A stretch of DNA of 64,000 nucleotides from the NCBI GenBank assembly GCA_965218775.1, contig CBDCLS010000006.1, forward strand, positions 2,604,001-2,668,000, in the 5' to 3' direction. Positions 25,940-35,465 of the stretch are shown one piece after another. The notes under the pieces are model-generated. The model had not been told where the DNA came from. It searched no databases and saw nothing but the letters and a program-made list of their open reading frames with translations. This DNA comes from CAUZIZ01 sp965218775 (GTDB taxonomy: Bacteria; Acidobacteriota; UBA6911; RPQK01; JAJDTT01). The stretch's first letter is position 1; each line of letters starts with the position of its first letter. The translations under genes and the position numbers were made by a program.

Positions 25940-27273
25940 CGTCTCGCAGCCTGGGTCTCAGCCTTTCCGACACAGAACAACTTCTGGTTGGTGCGGATGA
26001 AGAGCTGACCCTGGGCGGTAATGACCGATGAGCGGACCGGGAAGTCAGAGGAGCCCTCCATGGGGATTTGGGCCAGAATCTTGCCGTCGGCCGCGCTGAC
26101 TACCACAACCTCTCCATCGAAGTTGATCAGATAGATTTTTCCGTCGGCTGCCAGGGGCGAAGCCTCGTACTTAGCCATTCCCGGGGTCTGGATGGACCAC
26201 TTGATCTTTCCGGTCTTGGGCTCGACCCGCGAAAGTGATTTTCGGAGATCGCTCAGGACGAAGAAATCGCCGTTGTAGTAGGCAGGGGTAGGGACGTCCG
26301 ATGAGACGGCCCGTGCTTCCTTTTCCTTGCTGACCCAGACGATCGAACTGTCATCCAGTTCGCCGGAGCCACCGGTCTTGATGGCGTATACAGGGTCGCG
26401 TTTGGGTGCGCAAACCAGAATGACATCTTCGTTGGCGACCGGCGAGGGGACGTGACGCCAGTGTCCGATCCGAGTCGGATTCCAGGTCCCCCAGCGCCAC
26501 AGCTCCTTGCCGGTGGCCAGGTCGTGGCCGCTCAAATCGTCTCCCCCGATGACCAGAAGCTCTTTACGTCCTCCGTGCACGAAGGGAACCGGTGTAGTAA
26601 AGGATTCTCGAGACTCAGCGCGAGCCTCGCTGGGTCGGATGTGGCGCCAGAGTGTCTTTCCGGTCTGTGGATCCATCGCCAGCAGATAGGATTCGTTCAC
26701 TCGATCCTTGAGGCCTCGTCCGCTGACCGGGACGTCGCGCTGCAGAACCTGAAGGTAGAGCTTTCCCTCGTACAAGACCGGACTCGAGGCGAAAGTCCAA
26801 CCGAAGGCGAACTCGCCGTAGTCCTCCATGATGTTGCGGGTCCACATCTGCCTTCCCGAAAAGTCGTAGGTGACCATCTCGCCATTGCCATAGAAAAAGA
26901 CGACTACTTTGCCGTCGGTGGCGGGGGAGGGGGCTGAATAAGTACTGCGATGGTCGCGCCGGAGTCCCTGGGATAGCGTGTGTTGCCAACGCAGCTTTCC
27001 TGTGCCGCGATCGAAGCAGAGTGCCTTCAGGGTTTCGCTGCCGGTATCCGTGCTGGAGACGAAGACGTGGTTATCCCAGACAGCCGGAGTGGCTGCACTG
27101 GGCCCGGGCATGTCGACGCTCCAGGCAATGTTCTCAGTTTTGCTCCAGCTGCTGGGAAGATTCTTTTCCTCACTGGAGCCGTTGAAGTGTGGTCCCCGCC
27201 ACTGGCCCCAGTTGCCAGCTCCGGCAGAAGATCCCATCAACAACAATACGGAAAAAAGTGTTACGAACCTCAT
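25936..27273 (-). CDS. Exported PQQ-binding-like beta-propeller protein
   Basis: 445 residues. Signal peptide MRFVTLFSVLLLMGSSAGAG, then an outer-membrane-assembly/quinoprotein-like propeller: WGQWRGPHFNGSSEE at the start, and repeated A-x-D-x-x-T-G-K-x-x-W blades (CFDRGTGKLRWQ, AMDPQTGKTLWRH, GHDLATGKELWRW, RVEPKTGKIKWSIQ). This WRGPxxNG form is common in planctomycetes and acidobacteria, and its catalytic status is unknown. ATG 27273 follows GGGAG; a longer upstream start adds non-signal residues. The stop TAG at 25936-25938 lies within the inverted end of MITE-like element 2, so the original C-terminus may have been a few residues different. Confidence 0.82.
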   Translation of the reverse strand: MRFVTLFSVLLLMGSSAGAGNWGQWRGPHFNGSSEEKNLPSSWSKTENIAWSVDMPGPSAATPAVWDNHVFVSSTDTGSETLKALCFDRGTGKLRWQHTLSQGLRRDHRSTYSAPSPATDGKVVVFFYGNGEMVTYDFSGRQMWTRNIMEDYGEFAFGWTFASSPVLYEGKLYLQVLQRDVPVSGRGLKDRVNESYLLAMDPQTGKTLWRHIRPSEARAESRESFTTPVPFVHGGRKELLVIGGDDLSGHDLATGKELWRWGTWNPTRIGHWRHVPSPVANEDVILVCAPKRDPVYAIKTGGSGELDDSSIVWVSKEKEARAVSSDVPTPAYYNGDFFVLSDLRKSLSRVEPKTGKIKWSIQTPGMAKYEASPLAADGKIYLINFDGEVVVVSAADGKILAQIPMEGSSDFPVRSSVITAQGQLFIRTNQKLFCVGKAETQAARR

Positions 27274-27371
27274 ATCAGCCGTCTCCCAAGAATCCGAAGA
27301 GATAACAGTTCTCAATATATGAAATCACGTTCGGGCTCTGGAAGCAAAGCTCTGGGATGGTGGCGAGCTAC

Positions 27372-28838
27372 TCAGGTGCCTCGATCCCAGCGGCGCGCCA
27401 TGTGCCCTAGCTTCTCGAGGATGGCCGCATGCTGCGGATCCCCGGCCAGATTGTGCCGCTCATAGGGATCGGCGCGTAGGTTGTAGAGAGATCTATCGTG
27501 ATTCTGAATCCGTTCATCCATGAAGAAGACGAGTTTCCATTCCTGGGTTCGCACCATCACTCGACGGCCGCCACCCTTGCGCAGTTCATCATAGGCGTCC
27601 TCGCTGTAGTCGTGCTCACTGAAGCAGGCGGGTCGCCACTGCTGCACCTCCTCGCGGATCAGGGGAAGAAGGCTTCTCCCCTGAATGTTGTCAGCAGGAT
27701 CGAGGCCGGAAAGCTCCAGCAGAGTCGGTAGGAAGTCGACCATCTCAACCGGTTGCTGGACGACCTTCCCTGCGGGCAAGCGGTCGGAGGCACTCAGGAT
27801 GAAAGGGACCCGCACGTTGGAGTCATAGAAGTCCCGTTTTTTCCAGACGCCGTGCTCTCCCAACTGGAAGCCCTGATCCGAGTTGATGACGATGATGGTG
27901 TCGCTCAGACGATCGGATTCCTCTAAGACGCCCAGCAGCTTGCCCACCTGATCATCCACCAGTCGGATCATCCCGTAGTAGGTTCCTCGGGCCAGTTGTA
28001 TCTCTTCTTTGGTGAGGTCGGGGGCTCCGCCGTAAGTGTGTATGTTCTCCCGCTCGTAGTGGGGCTTTTTCGCGAGTTCCGCGGCCGTGGGTAGGGGGAG
28101 ATCGATTGTATCTGGGTCGACGTAATGGGAGGGAGAGATATGGCAGGCAACATGGGGGGCATGGAAGGAGACGCGCAGGAAGAAGGGCTGGTCGGTGGCC
28201 GTCAGTGCTTTCAAGCGCAGGACGGCTTTATCGCCCAGCCTGGACGTCCTCAGCTGGGAGACCGGAATGTCCAATAGCCCGCCGATCATCCACTCGTGGG
28301 TCTTGGTGAGGACCCGAGAAAGGAGTCGATCACGCCACTCGAGCCTCAAGTGCCTGGTTGGCTTTCCGTGACTGTCCAGATCCGCGGGAGGATCGCCGTG
28401 ATGTAGCCAGTCTTCTGTGAAAGCGTGGAGCTTTCCCACATTTTCCGGCTGGATGCCTGCTTCCTTCCAGCGTCTCAGCAGCGAAGGATACTGCGCTCTC
28501 ACCGACTTCCGGTACAGACCTCTTGTCGGGGCGGGCTTTCCCATCGCCATGATGCCCGTCTCGTGAGCGTAGAGACTCGCTTTCATCGAGGTACGGGAAG
28601 GGATGCAGACGGGGTTCTGGACGATTGCTGTCTCGAAACGGACACCGGAAGCGGCGATTCGGTCCATGTTCGGGGTCCGAGCCCAGGGCTGGCCGTAAGA
28701 TCCCAAGGCATCGGCCCGACCGTCATCCAACATGATCCACAGGATGCTGGGCCGCGTGAGGGTCTCGGCTGCCGTCGTTGTAGGCACGACCAGCATCGTT
28801 AAGCCCAACAAAACCGAAATATGTCCGTCGATTCTCAC
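27372..28838 (-). CDS. Exported sulfatase (formylglycine type)
   Basis: A 488-residue sulfatase of the alkaline-phosphatase superfamily. Signal peptide ISVLLGLTMLVVPTTTAAE, first metal motif LWIMLDDGRADALGSYG near residue 33 and the maturation motif C-I-P-S-R at residues 78-82 (Cys78 to be converted to formylglycine). A late metal site appears in IIVINSDQGFQLGEHGVWKK. Substrates would be sulfated glycans or similar. It starts at GTG 28838. No anaerobic or FGE-type maturase is in the window. It is followed by the PQQ-propeller gene on the same strand 98 nt away. Confidence 0.88.
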   Translation of the reverse strand: MRIDGHISVLLGLTMLVVPTTTAAETLTRPSILWIMLDDGRADALGSYGQPWARTPNMDRIAASGVRFETAIVQNPVCIPSRTSMKASLYAHETGIMAMGKPAPTRGLYRKSVRAQYPSLLRRWKEAGIQPENVGKLHAFTEDWLHHGDPPADLDSHGKPTRHLRLEWRDRLLSRVLTKTHEWMIGGLLDIPVSQLRTSRLGDKAVLRLKALTATDQPFFLRVSFHAPHVACHISPSHYVDPDTIDLPLPTAAELAKKPHYERENIHTYGGAPDLTKEEIQLARGTYYGMIRLVDDQVGKLLGVLEESDRLSDTIIVINSDQGFQLGEHGVWKKRDFYDSNVRVPFILSASDRLPAGKVVQQPVEMVDFLPTLLELSGLDPADNIQGRSLLPLIREEVQQWRPACFSEHDYSEDAYDELRKGGGRRVMVRTQEWKLVFFMDERIQNHDRSLYNLRADPYERHNLAGDPQHAAILEKLGHMARRWDRGT

Positions 28839-28976
28839 CTAGGTGTGCTCGCTGTCTGAGTCTACCGCCAACCAGTGTAGGTGGCTCGGGTAGAATTGAC
28901 AAACCCAGCCGCAGGCGTCGTCCTCCTTGTCGTGTTGTGGTAGAAGAGTCAGATCGAGTAAGTGTCAGGAGAGGAG

Positions 28977-30624
28977 ATGGGTGGTCACTATCTGAAGTGG
29001 AGTCGAGCCGACAAGCCCGAGACCTTTGATCTGCTCCAGGAAGAGATATTTATTGGGCGCAGGTCGGACTCCGGGATTGTGCTGCGGGATCCCTATGTGT
29101 CCAGGCGGCATGCCAAGCTGGTCAAGCATGAAGCGGGCTATGTCCTGGTTGACCTGGACAGTACTCATGGCACCTTCGTCAACGGGCTCCAGATCCAGGA
29201 GCAGCGTCTAGAGGAGGGGGATTGTATTCAACTGGGTAGAGGGAACGTTGAACTGATCTATCTTTCGCCAGGCTATGTTGGGGCTCACCACACGGTGATG
29301 GTGGACCGGAATCTCCAGAAATCGGTTCTGCAATTATCCACAGTTCTGCCTTCGGTCGCGACGAAATCCTCCGACCTGGAAAAAATCTCCCATGTCCTCG
29401 ACTTCCAATATGAGTGGGAGAAGAGTTTTTCTGCGGAAAAGACCTTGCAGCAACTCCTGGGATCGGCCTTGGACGTGAGCGGCGCCGAACGGGGTTTTCT
29501 CCTGAATCGAAGTCCTGAAGGGTTCAGCTATGTCGCGGGAATCAACCACAAGAACCAGCTTCTTTCCGAATCGGAGTTCCAGACCAGTCAGAGTGTCGTG
29601 GAGCAAGTGGATCGAGAAAGAAAGCCGCTTTTCATGACCGAGGGGATCGATCAGAATCTTGCCAGACAGGAAAGCATCGTCAATCTTCAGCTTCGGGCCC
29701 TGGCCTGCATGCCGCTGAAATGGCTGTCCTCCGAGTCGGAGACTCCGGAAGTGCGGGGCATTCTTTACCTCGACAGTACCAGAACCATGCACACGTTGAC
29801 GGGACTCGACCAGAAGATTCTGACCAGGATCTCAATTGAGGTCGGGAATGTCTTCGAAAAACTGGAGCTGATCCAAAGTCTGGAGCAGGGAAGAGTCGTT
29901 GAGAAGGAATTGGCCTTGGCTCAGGCGACTCAACAGTCGCTTCTCCCGCAGGAAATACCGGCCTCCGAGTACTTCTCAGTCCATGCCTACAGCAGTCCCA
30001 CCCGCTATGTTGGTGGAGATTACTACGATTTTCTGGATGCGGGGTCGGGAGGCCTGACGGGCGTGCTGGCAGATGTTTCTGGAAAGGGTGTGTCGGCGGC
30101 TCTCTTGAGCTCCTTTCTGCAGGGAGTGTTAGAGGCGGAATATCAGTCGGGGAGCTCCCCTGGATGATGTCCTCAACCGCACCAATCGTCACCTCCACCA
30201 GAAAACGCAGAGCAATCGATTCGTGACCCTCTTTCTTTTCAGCCTCAGCGATAGCGGAGAGGGTGCCTATATCAGTGCCGGTCACAACCCGGCCTATTTG
30301 CTAAGGTCGTCGAGTGGTGAGATTGAGGAGCTGCCCTCGAAGAATCCCATCTTGGGGGCCTTCGACTTCGTCACCTATCAGACCACCCCTTTTCAGCTCG
30401 AGCTCGGCGATCTGCTGGTTGTCTACTCCGACGGTGTGACCGAAGCGATGGATCCGGATGGCAATATGTTTGAAGAAGAGAAGTTGATCCAGGTTGTGCA
30501 GGAGTTTGGGCCCTCGGGTGGGGAGCTCCTCGAGGAGAAGATCCTGGAGTCACTCGACAAATTCACACAGGGGATGGACCAAACCGACGACATTACCCTT
30601 CTCCTGATCGAGAGAATCGCCTGA
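28977..30624 (+). pseudogene. FHA-GAF-SpoIIE (PP2C-type) phosphatase, one-base frameshift
   Basis: Joined product of about 549 residues. FHA domain near residues 20-90 (IFIGRRSDSGIVLRDPYVS, then STHGTFVNG) binds phosphothreonine. A GAF-like middle (about 165-310) is followed by a SpoIIE phosphatase (VGGDYYDFLDAGSGGL, LADVSGKGVSAALLSS; after the break YISAGHNPAYLL, VVYSDGVTEAMDPDG, QTDDITLLLIER). The break is at the G run 30149-30152: with three G the product reads S-G-A-P-L-D-D-V-L-N-R. ATG 28977 is 5 nt after AGGAG. It lies 118 nt before a Ser/Thr kinase gene, a likely antagonist pair. Confidence 0.85.
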
Positions 30625-30742
30625 GGGCCGAGAACAGAAGTCCCAGATTCGAAATTTGCAGCACATGAGTTTCCATCCGCCCGTGGTTGCGCACTTCTCT
30701 CTTGCGTCTGCAATGCCCGGAATCTACGATTGAACGGTAGAC

Positions 30743-33532
30743 ATGGCAAGCGATGGCGGATCAGGCAGTCTCTCCAACACACAGTTGGGCGAGTACGAAA
30801 TCCTGGATCCTCTCGGGATTGGTGGAATGGGTGAGGTGTATCGCGCCCGTGACAACCGGTTGGATCGACAGGTGGCCATCAAGGTGCTGCCCAACGAGTT
30901 CACCGAGGATCCGGAGCGGCTGGCTCGATTTGAGCGTGAGGCCAAGCTGCTGGCATCACTGAATCACAGCAATATTGGTGCGATCTACGGTTACGAGGAG
31001 GCCGAAGGCCAGAAGTTCTTCGTCCTGGAGCTGGTTGAGGGTGAGACGCTCGCGCAGAGGTTGGAAAAAGGACCTCTCCCCTTGCGAGACGCTCTCAGCA
31101 TCGCGGTTCAGATCGCCGAGGCTGTAGAGGCGGCACATGAAAAAGGGGTCATTCATCGGGACCTGAAACCTGCCAATGTCAAGCTGACGCCGGACGGTAG
31201 AGTCAAGGTGCTGGACTTCGGTCTTGCCAAGGCGCTGGAGCTGGAGGATGAGCCTCCCAGGGTGGATCTGACCCGATCCCCAACACTGACCCACGACTCG
31301 ACTCGTGCCGGTGTCATTCTGGGCACGGCTCCCTATATGAGTCCGGAGCAAGCTGAAGGAAAGCCGCTCGATCCCCGATCCGACATCTTTTCTTTCGGCT
31401 CTCTGCTCTACGAGATGATTACCGCTCAACAGGCGTTCTCGGGGGACACCCAGACGCGGATTCTGGCGGCCATTCTGGAGAAGGATCCGAAGCCGATCAG
31501 CGAGATCGTCCACGGGACACCGCCCGAGGTAGATCGGATCATCGCCCGATGTCTTCGCAAAGATCCGGGACGCCGATTCCAGCACATGCAGGACTTGAGG
31601 CTGACGCTGGAGGATTGCCTCCACGATCAGGAAGCACCTTCTTCTCAGAAGCGTCGAGATGGGTCGGTCAGATTCTGGAAGTGGACAGCGGCTGCCTTGG
31701 GTATCCTACTGGTGCTGGCCCTGGTACTGCCGACCTACCGTTGGGTCCGACACCGACTTCACCACCGGCAGCCGGCCCTGAGTCGTGTCACCTCGGTTTC
31801 GGGGCTCACCATCGATCCGGTATTCTCCGGAGACGGTAGCCTATTGGGATACGCTTCCGATCGCAGTGGCGAAGGCAACCTGGATATCTGGATACAACAA
31901 ATCGGTGGAGGCGTATCGCGTAGAACTGCTCACGCAGCCGACGACCGCCAACCCTCGTTCCATCCGGATGGCACCAAAGTAGTCTTTCGCTCCGAGAGGG
32001 CTAGTGGAGGTATCTACTGGACGACCACGCTGGGTGACGAAGCGAGCTCCAGATTGGTAGTGGAAGAGGGCCGTCGGCCTCGAGTTTCGCCCGACGGCAG
32101 CCTGATTGCCTACTGGATTGGCCAGATCGGATCGGGATACAAACGGGGAAGCCTCTACACCATCCCCTTGACTGGGGAGAGTCTTCCAGTACGGCTGGCC
32201 CCAGACTTCGCTGTCGCTAGCCACCCGGTCTGGTCACCTGATGGAGAGCACATTCTCTTTCTAGGCTGGGCTGAAGCCGACTCGATGGAAGACGAGGATT
32301 TCGACTGGTGGGTGGTGAGCCTCGAAGACGGCACGACCCAAGCTTTGGGAATGGGTGAGCGACTAACCAGGCGTGGGCTGAGTCAACCAGTGATCCCTAG
32401 TGTGTGGGTTGAAGATAGAAATGAATTGATTTTTTCGGCGACGCGGGGGGACAGCACCAACCTTTGGCAGGTTCCGGTGTCGACTCTCTCGATGTCGATC
32501 GCTGGCCCGCTGGAACAGCTAACCGCAGGCGTAGGTCCCGAGCTCCAGCCCCACGCGGTTGCTGCCAATAAGATCGTATTCTCAACCCGAATGGAAAACC
32601 TCGATCTCTGGAGCCTCGACATCGATGCGGATGCTGGTCGAGTGCCCGGAGGGGCTGACTTGAAGCGCTTGACCAATCACGTCGGCGAAGACTCCCATCC
32701 CTCCCTGTCAGCGGACGGCAACAAGGTTGCCTTCGTCTCGACTCGATCCGGAAATCCCGACATCTGGCTGATGAATCTGCAGACCCAGGCAGAGATCAAC
32801 CTCACCGCCACTCCGGGGGAGGAACGCTGGCCCAAGACAGGGCTGACCGGCTCCAGGGTGGCATACGGCACCCGAAACCGAAGTGCAGATGGATGGACCA
32901 TCTATACGGTGGAAACGGAAGGGGATCTCACCCGAAGGAAAAGCTGCGGCGACTGTGGCCGGCCGCTCGATTGGTGTTCGACTGGAGATTATATTCTCTA
33001 CGTCCGAGGCCAATCCATTCAAAGCGTGTGGATGTTGGAGGAGGCGACCTCCCGGAAGTTGAAGTTATTGGAGCACCCGGAATTCGATGTGGTCCAGGCT
33101 CGCCCTGATCCCTTCGACCGCTGGATCGCCTTTACGGTGGAGGAGGAGGCGCTCAAGGCTAGAGTCTACATCGCTCCTTTTCGGATGGAGGATCTGTCGG
33201 AGCAAAACGGGATCGAAGCCACCCAGTGGATACCTGTGACCGATGGCGAACGCTGGGACGGGATGGCCCGCTGGTCACCCAATGGCAACTTCCTGTATTT
33301 CGTATCCGACCGTGAGGGTTCTCGGGGTATCTGGGTTCAGCGGCTCGAACCCAGCAGCAAGAAACCTCTCGGTGAACCTCGCCTGGTCCGACGCTTCGAA
33401 GAAACCCGTCTGTCGCTCTCCGGCGTCTCACCCGGCTCTCTCAGAATCAACGTGGCTCAGGACAAGATCGTCTTTACGCTGAGGGAGATGACAGGCGATG
33501 TTTGGCTAGTAGATCTGAGCAGCCGGGAATGA
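30743..33532 (+). CDS. Transmembrane Ser/Thr kinase with PD40/TolB-like propeller
   Basis: 929 residues. Kinase domain at residues ~17-290: glycine loop LGIGGMGEVYRARD, Lys in VAIKVLP, catalytic loop HRDLKPANVKL, DFGLAKAL and APYMSPEQAEG. A single membrane helix at about 312-332 (AAALGILLVLALVLPTYRW) is followed by a ~590-residue outside domain of PD40/WD40-like repeats (PDGTKVVFRSERASGG, SPDGEHILFLGWAE, SADGNKVAFVSTRSGNPDI, SPNGNFLYFVSDREGSRGI). This design is very common in Acidobacteria and in related phyla. The ligand is unknown. It is preceded by the SpoIIE phosphatase gene. Confidence 0.93.
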   Translation: MASDGGSGSLSNTQLGEYEILDPLGIGGMGEVYRARDNRLDRQVAIKVLPNEFTEDPERLARFEREAKLLASLNHSNIGAIYGYEEAEGQKFFVLELVEGETLAQRLEKGPLPLRDALSIAVQIAEAVEAAHEKGVIHRDLKPANVKLTPDGRVKVLDFGLAKALELEDEPPRVDLTRSPTLTHDSTRAGVILGTAPYMSPEQAEGKPLDPRSDIFSFGSLLYEMITAQQAFSGDTQTRILAAILEKDPKPISEIVHGTPPEVDRIIARCLRKDPGRRFQHMQDLRLTLEDCLHDQEAPSSQKRRDGSVRFWKWTAAALGILLVLALVLPTYRWVRHRLHHRQPALSRVTSVSGLTIDPVFSGDGSLLGYASDRSGEGNLDIWIQQIGGGVSRRTAHAADDRQPSFHPDGTKVVFRSERASGGIYWTTTLGDEASSRLVVEEGRRPRVSPDGSLIAYWIGQIGSGYKRGSLYTIPLTGESLPVRLAPDFAVASHPVWSPDGEHILFLGWAEADSMEDEDFDWWVVSLEDGTTQALGMGERLTRRGLSQPVIPSVWVEDRNELIFSATRGDSTNLWQVPVSTLSMSIAGPLEQLTAGVGPELQPHAVAANKIVFSTRMENLDLWSLDIDADAGRVPGGADLKRLTNHVGEDSHPSLSADGNKVAFVSTRSGNPDIWLMNLQTQAEINLTATPGEERWPKTGLTGSRVAYGTRNRSADGWTIYTVETEGDLTRRKSCGDCGRPLDWCSTGDYILYVRGQSIQSVWMLEEATSRKLKLLEHPEFDVVQARPDPFDRWIAFTVEEEALKARVYIAPFRMEDLSEQNGIEATQWIPVTDGERWDGMARWSPNGNFLYFVSDREGSRGIWVQRLEPSSKKPLGEPRLVRRFEETRLSLSGVSPGSLRINVAQDKIVFTLREMTGDVWLVDLSSRE

Positions 33533-33601
33533 AGCACGTCCGTGACGCGGTTCGTACGTGTCAACGAGCGTGATAGATTATCAGGTGGAAGGAGACGACC
33601 C

Positions 33602-34258
33602 ATGAATCCGTTTTCGAAACTGCAGTTACCAGGGCCCAAAGAGGTTCTTCCAGGGCGCCAGAGGGAGATGCCTGTGGCGGAGTCTCACTTTGTTCTGGGG
33701 AGCCCTCTGAGTCCTCCTTTCCCAGCGGAAATGGAACTGGCTCTCTTCGGTATGGGCTGTTTCTGGGGCGCCGAGCGAAAGTTCTGGGAGGCGAAGGGTG
33801 TTTTCTCTACCGCGGTCGGATATGCCGCAGGGCTCACGCCGAATCCCACCTATGAGGAAGTCTGCAGTGGGAGAACCGGACACAACGAAGTGGTTCGCGT
33901 CGTCTTTGACCCCGCCTCTACCAATTACGAGGCAATGCTCAAGGTTTTCTGGGAAAACCACGATCCTACTCAGGGTATGAGGCAGGGCAACGACGTGGGG
34001 ACCCAGTACCGGTCGGGAATCTACAGCTGCTCGCCAGAGCAGACGCGCCTCGCAGAGGTTTCCCGGAGTGCCTATCAGGAAATGCTGGCCCAGGCCGGAT
34101 ATGCTGCCACCACGACTGAGATCCTGGGCGAAACCGAGTTCTACTACGCTGAGGACTATCACCAGCAGTACCTGGCCAAGAACCCTTATGGATACTGTGG
34201 CATGGGCGGCACCGGGGTTAGCTGTCCGGTGGGATTGAGCGCGCTTGAGGACAGCTGA
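33602..34258 (+). CDS. msrA: Peptide-methionine (S)-S-oxide reductase
   Basis: 218 residues. Reduces methionine-S-sulfoxide in proteins using thioredoxin. Active-site motif LFGMGCFWGAERKF with catalytic Cys53, the substrate strand YRSGIYSCSPEQ, the FYYAEDYHQQYLAKNP motif and the resolving Cys region YGYCGMGGTGVSCPVG at the C-terminus are all present. This is the longer MsrA type with about 45 extra N-terminal residues and no signal peptide. ATG 33602 follows GGAAGGAGA. A cupin gene starts 5 nt after the stop. Confidence 0.95.
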   Translation: MNPFSKLQLPGPKEVLPGRQREMPVAESHFVLGSPLSPPFPAEMELALFGMGCFWGAERKFWEAKGVFSTAVGYAAGLTPNPTYEEVCSGRTGHNEVVRVVFDPASTNYEAMLKVFWENHDPTQGMRQGNDVGTQYRSGIYSCSPEQTRLAEVSRSAYQEMLAQAGYAATTTEILGETEFYYAEDYHQQYLAKNPYGYCGMGGTGVSCPVGLSALEDS

Positions 34259-34263
34259 ACGAC

Positions 34264-34710
34264 GTGAGCATGGATAGGCTTTCGGGGGGCGATATCCAGA
34301 CAAAACGGATTTCCGTAGACCTCGTTTCTGAGTCCGCAGCGGACGCAGGCAGCTCCGGCTATGACTGTCTGGCTCCCGACGGTTCCGAGATTCGCCTCCT
34401 GCTGGCCCGGACAGGCGGGAGTATGGTTCACTGCAGTCTTGGAGCGGGCCGAGTATCGGCGCCGGTTCGCCACCGAACGGTAGAGGAGTTCTGGTACTTT
34501 ATCGAGGGGCAGGGAGAAGTCTGGCGCAGGACTCCGGGAGCGGCGACCGGTGAGGTGACGCCAGTGCGGCCTGGAACCGCACTCGATTTACCGGTAGCAA
34601 CTCATTTCCAGTTCAGGAATACGGGTACCCAGTCTCTGCGGTTCATCGTTCTGACGATGCCACCCTGGCCGGGAGACGAGGAAGCACTTTCGGTCGACGG
34701 GATCTGGTAG
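34264..34710 (+). CDS. Cupin-domain protein
   Basis: 148 residues with a single cupin-like barrel: VSAPVRHRTVEEFWYFIEGQGEVW (metal motif 1, His and Glu present) and PGTALDLPVATHFQFRNTG (motif 2 with His). Role unknown; it may bind a metal and a small ligand. It starts at GTG 34264, or ATG 34270, directly after msrA, so it is probably co-transcribed. It is cytoplasmic by sequence. Confidence 0.75.
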   Translation: MSMDRLSGGDIQTKRISVDLVSESAADAGSSGYDCLAPDGSEIRLLLARTGGSMVHCSLGAGRVSAPVRHRTVEEFWYFIEGQGEVWRRTPGAATGEVTPVRPGTALDLPVATHFQFRNTGTQSLRFIVLTMPPWPGDEEALSVDGIW

Positions 34711-34730
34711 GGCAAGGAATTTATCCGATC

Positions 34731-34812
34731 GTCGTAGCGGTGGTCTCCAGGCCGCCGTCGGTCGAGCCAAAGGCTCGAAAGAACAAGACTTCGGCCTGGA
34801 GCCCAAAGCTAC
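34731..34812 (+). repeat. Repeat family A, copy 4
   Basis: Reads GTAGCGGTGGTCTCCAGGCC, then GAGCCAAAGGCTCGAAAGAA, then TTCGGCCTGGAGCCCAAAGC-TAC. It lies 20 bases after the cupin stop and immediately before a MITE-like element. Confidence 0.85.
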
Positions 34813-34816
34813 GTCC

Positions 34817-34998
34817 TAACCCGCATTTCTCATCGCCTGTCGTAGCGAGGCGTCGCAAGGGCCGTCCTGGCAAGGCTTGCGACCGAGGCCTCCGCAGTCG
34901 TACTTGTACAGTACGTCGAGGAGGCCGACCGAGCGAAACACAGCCAGGGCGGATGATTGCGGCGACGTAGTAGACCGGCGATGAGAAATGCGGGCTAA
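34817..34998. mobile_element. MITE-like element 3
   Basis: 182 bases. The left end TAACCCGCATTTCTCATCGC at 34817 is inverted at 34978-34998 (GCGATGAGAAATGCGGGCTA), with one mismatch over about 21 bases. The interior has its own palindrome around 34887-34927 (GAGGCCTCCGCAGTCGTACT against AGTACGTCGAGGAGGCC). No coding capacity. It sits at the truncated end of an enolase-superfamily gene fragment. Confidence 0.8.
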
Positions 34999-35059
34999 CC
35001 CCAGTAGCCCGATTTGAGGGGGCATCGCCTACACCTATGCGCGTTATTGCCAGCTAATT

Positions 35060-35303
35060 CTGACTCATTACCCAGCTGGGTGGCAGTTCGTCCGATGGTC
35101 CGGCTCACGGATTCGTCGGTGACCGCTCCCCAGGTGTAGAAGCACATTGTTTCACCCAGGCCCTGGACTCCACACTCGAGTTCTACCTGGCACAGTTCGA
35201 AGATGGTCCAGTGAGGCAGCTCGCGAATCATGTTTCGATGAGGCACTTCTCGAAACGGGACATCCAACCAGGTTCGTTTGATGCTCTTCACGGTCAGGTT
35301 CAT
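35060..35303 (-). pseudogene. N-terminal fragment of a mandelate racemase/enolase-superfamily gene
   Basis: The minus-strand frame starts MNLTVKSIKRTWLDVPFREV and runs through WTIFELCQVELECGVQGLGE and TWGAVTDESVSRTIGRTATQ, typical of the capping domain of this superfamily. After about residue 78 it loses protein-like character and ends about 60-100 bases before MITE-like element 3. The barrel domain with the catalytic residues is missing. Clearly a remnant; the whole gene would be about 380-420 codons. Confidence 0.7.
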
Positions 35304-35304
35304 G

Positions 35305-35376
35305 GGGGAGCTCCTCGGTTGCAGGTTGTCGGTTGCAAGTTGTGGGTTACAGGTTGCAGGTTACGGGTTGAAGCCC
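35305..35376. repeat. Short degenerate GGTTRCAGGTT tandem repeat
   Basis: Runs of GGTTGCAGGTT, GGTTGCAAGTT, GGTTACAGGTT, GGTTGCAGGTT and GGTTACGGGTT follow each other between the enolase-type fragment and the Gfo/Idh/MocA gene. A shorter one of the same type (GGTTACAGGTTACAGGTTT) lies at about 22977-22995 before repeat D. Confidence 0.6.
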
Positions 35377-35465
35377 TTCAAACCGCGTTCTGCTTGCCGC
35401 ACTTGTGACGACTTGGCTGGGGCGCTACCATACGTAGGGGATCTTCAATAAGCTGGAGGTGTGTG

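Noticed and set aside
25654..26031. Open frames on both strands across MITE-like element 2
   Set aside because: They run through the inverted ends and share them as near-identical peptides (for example KYRYVC); no independent support.
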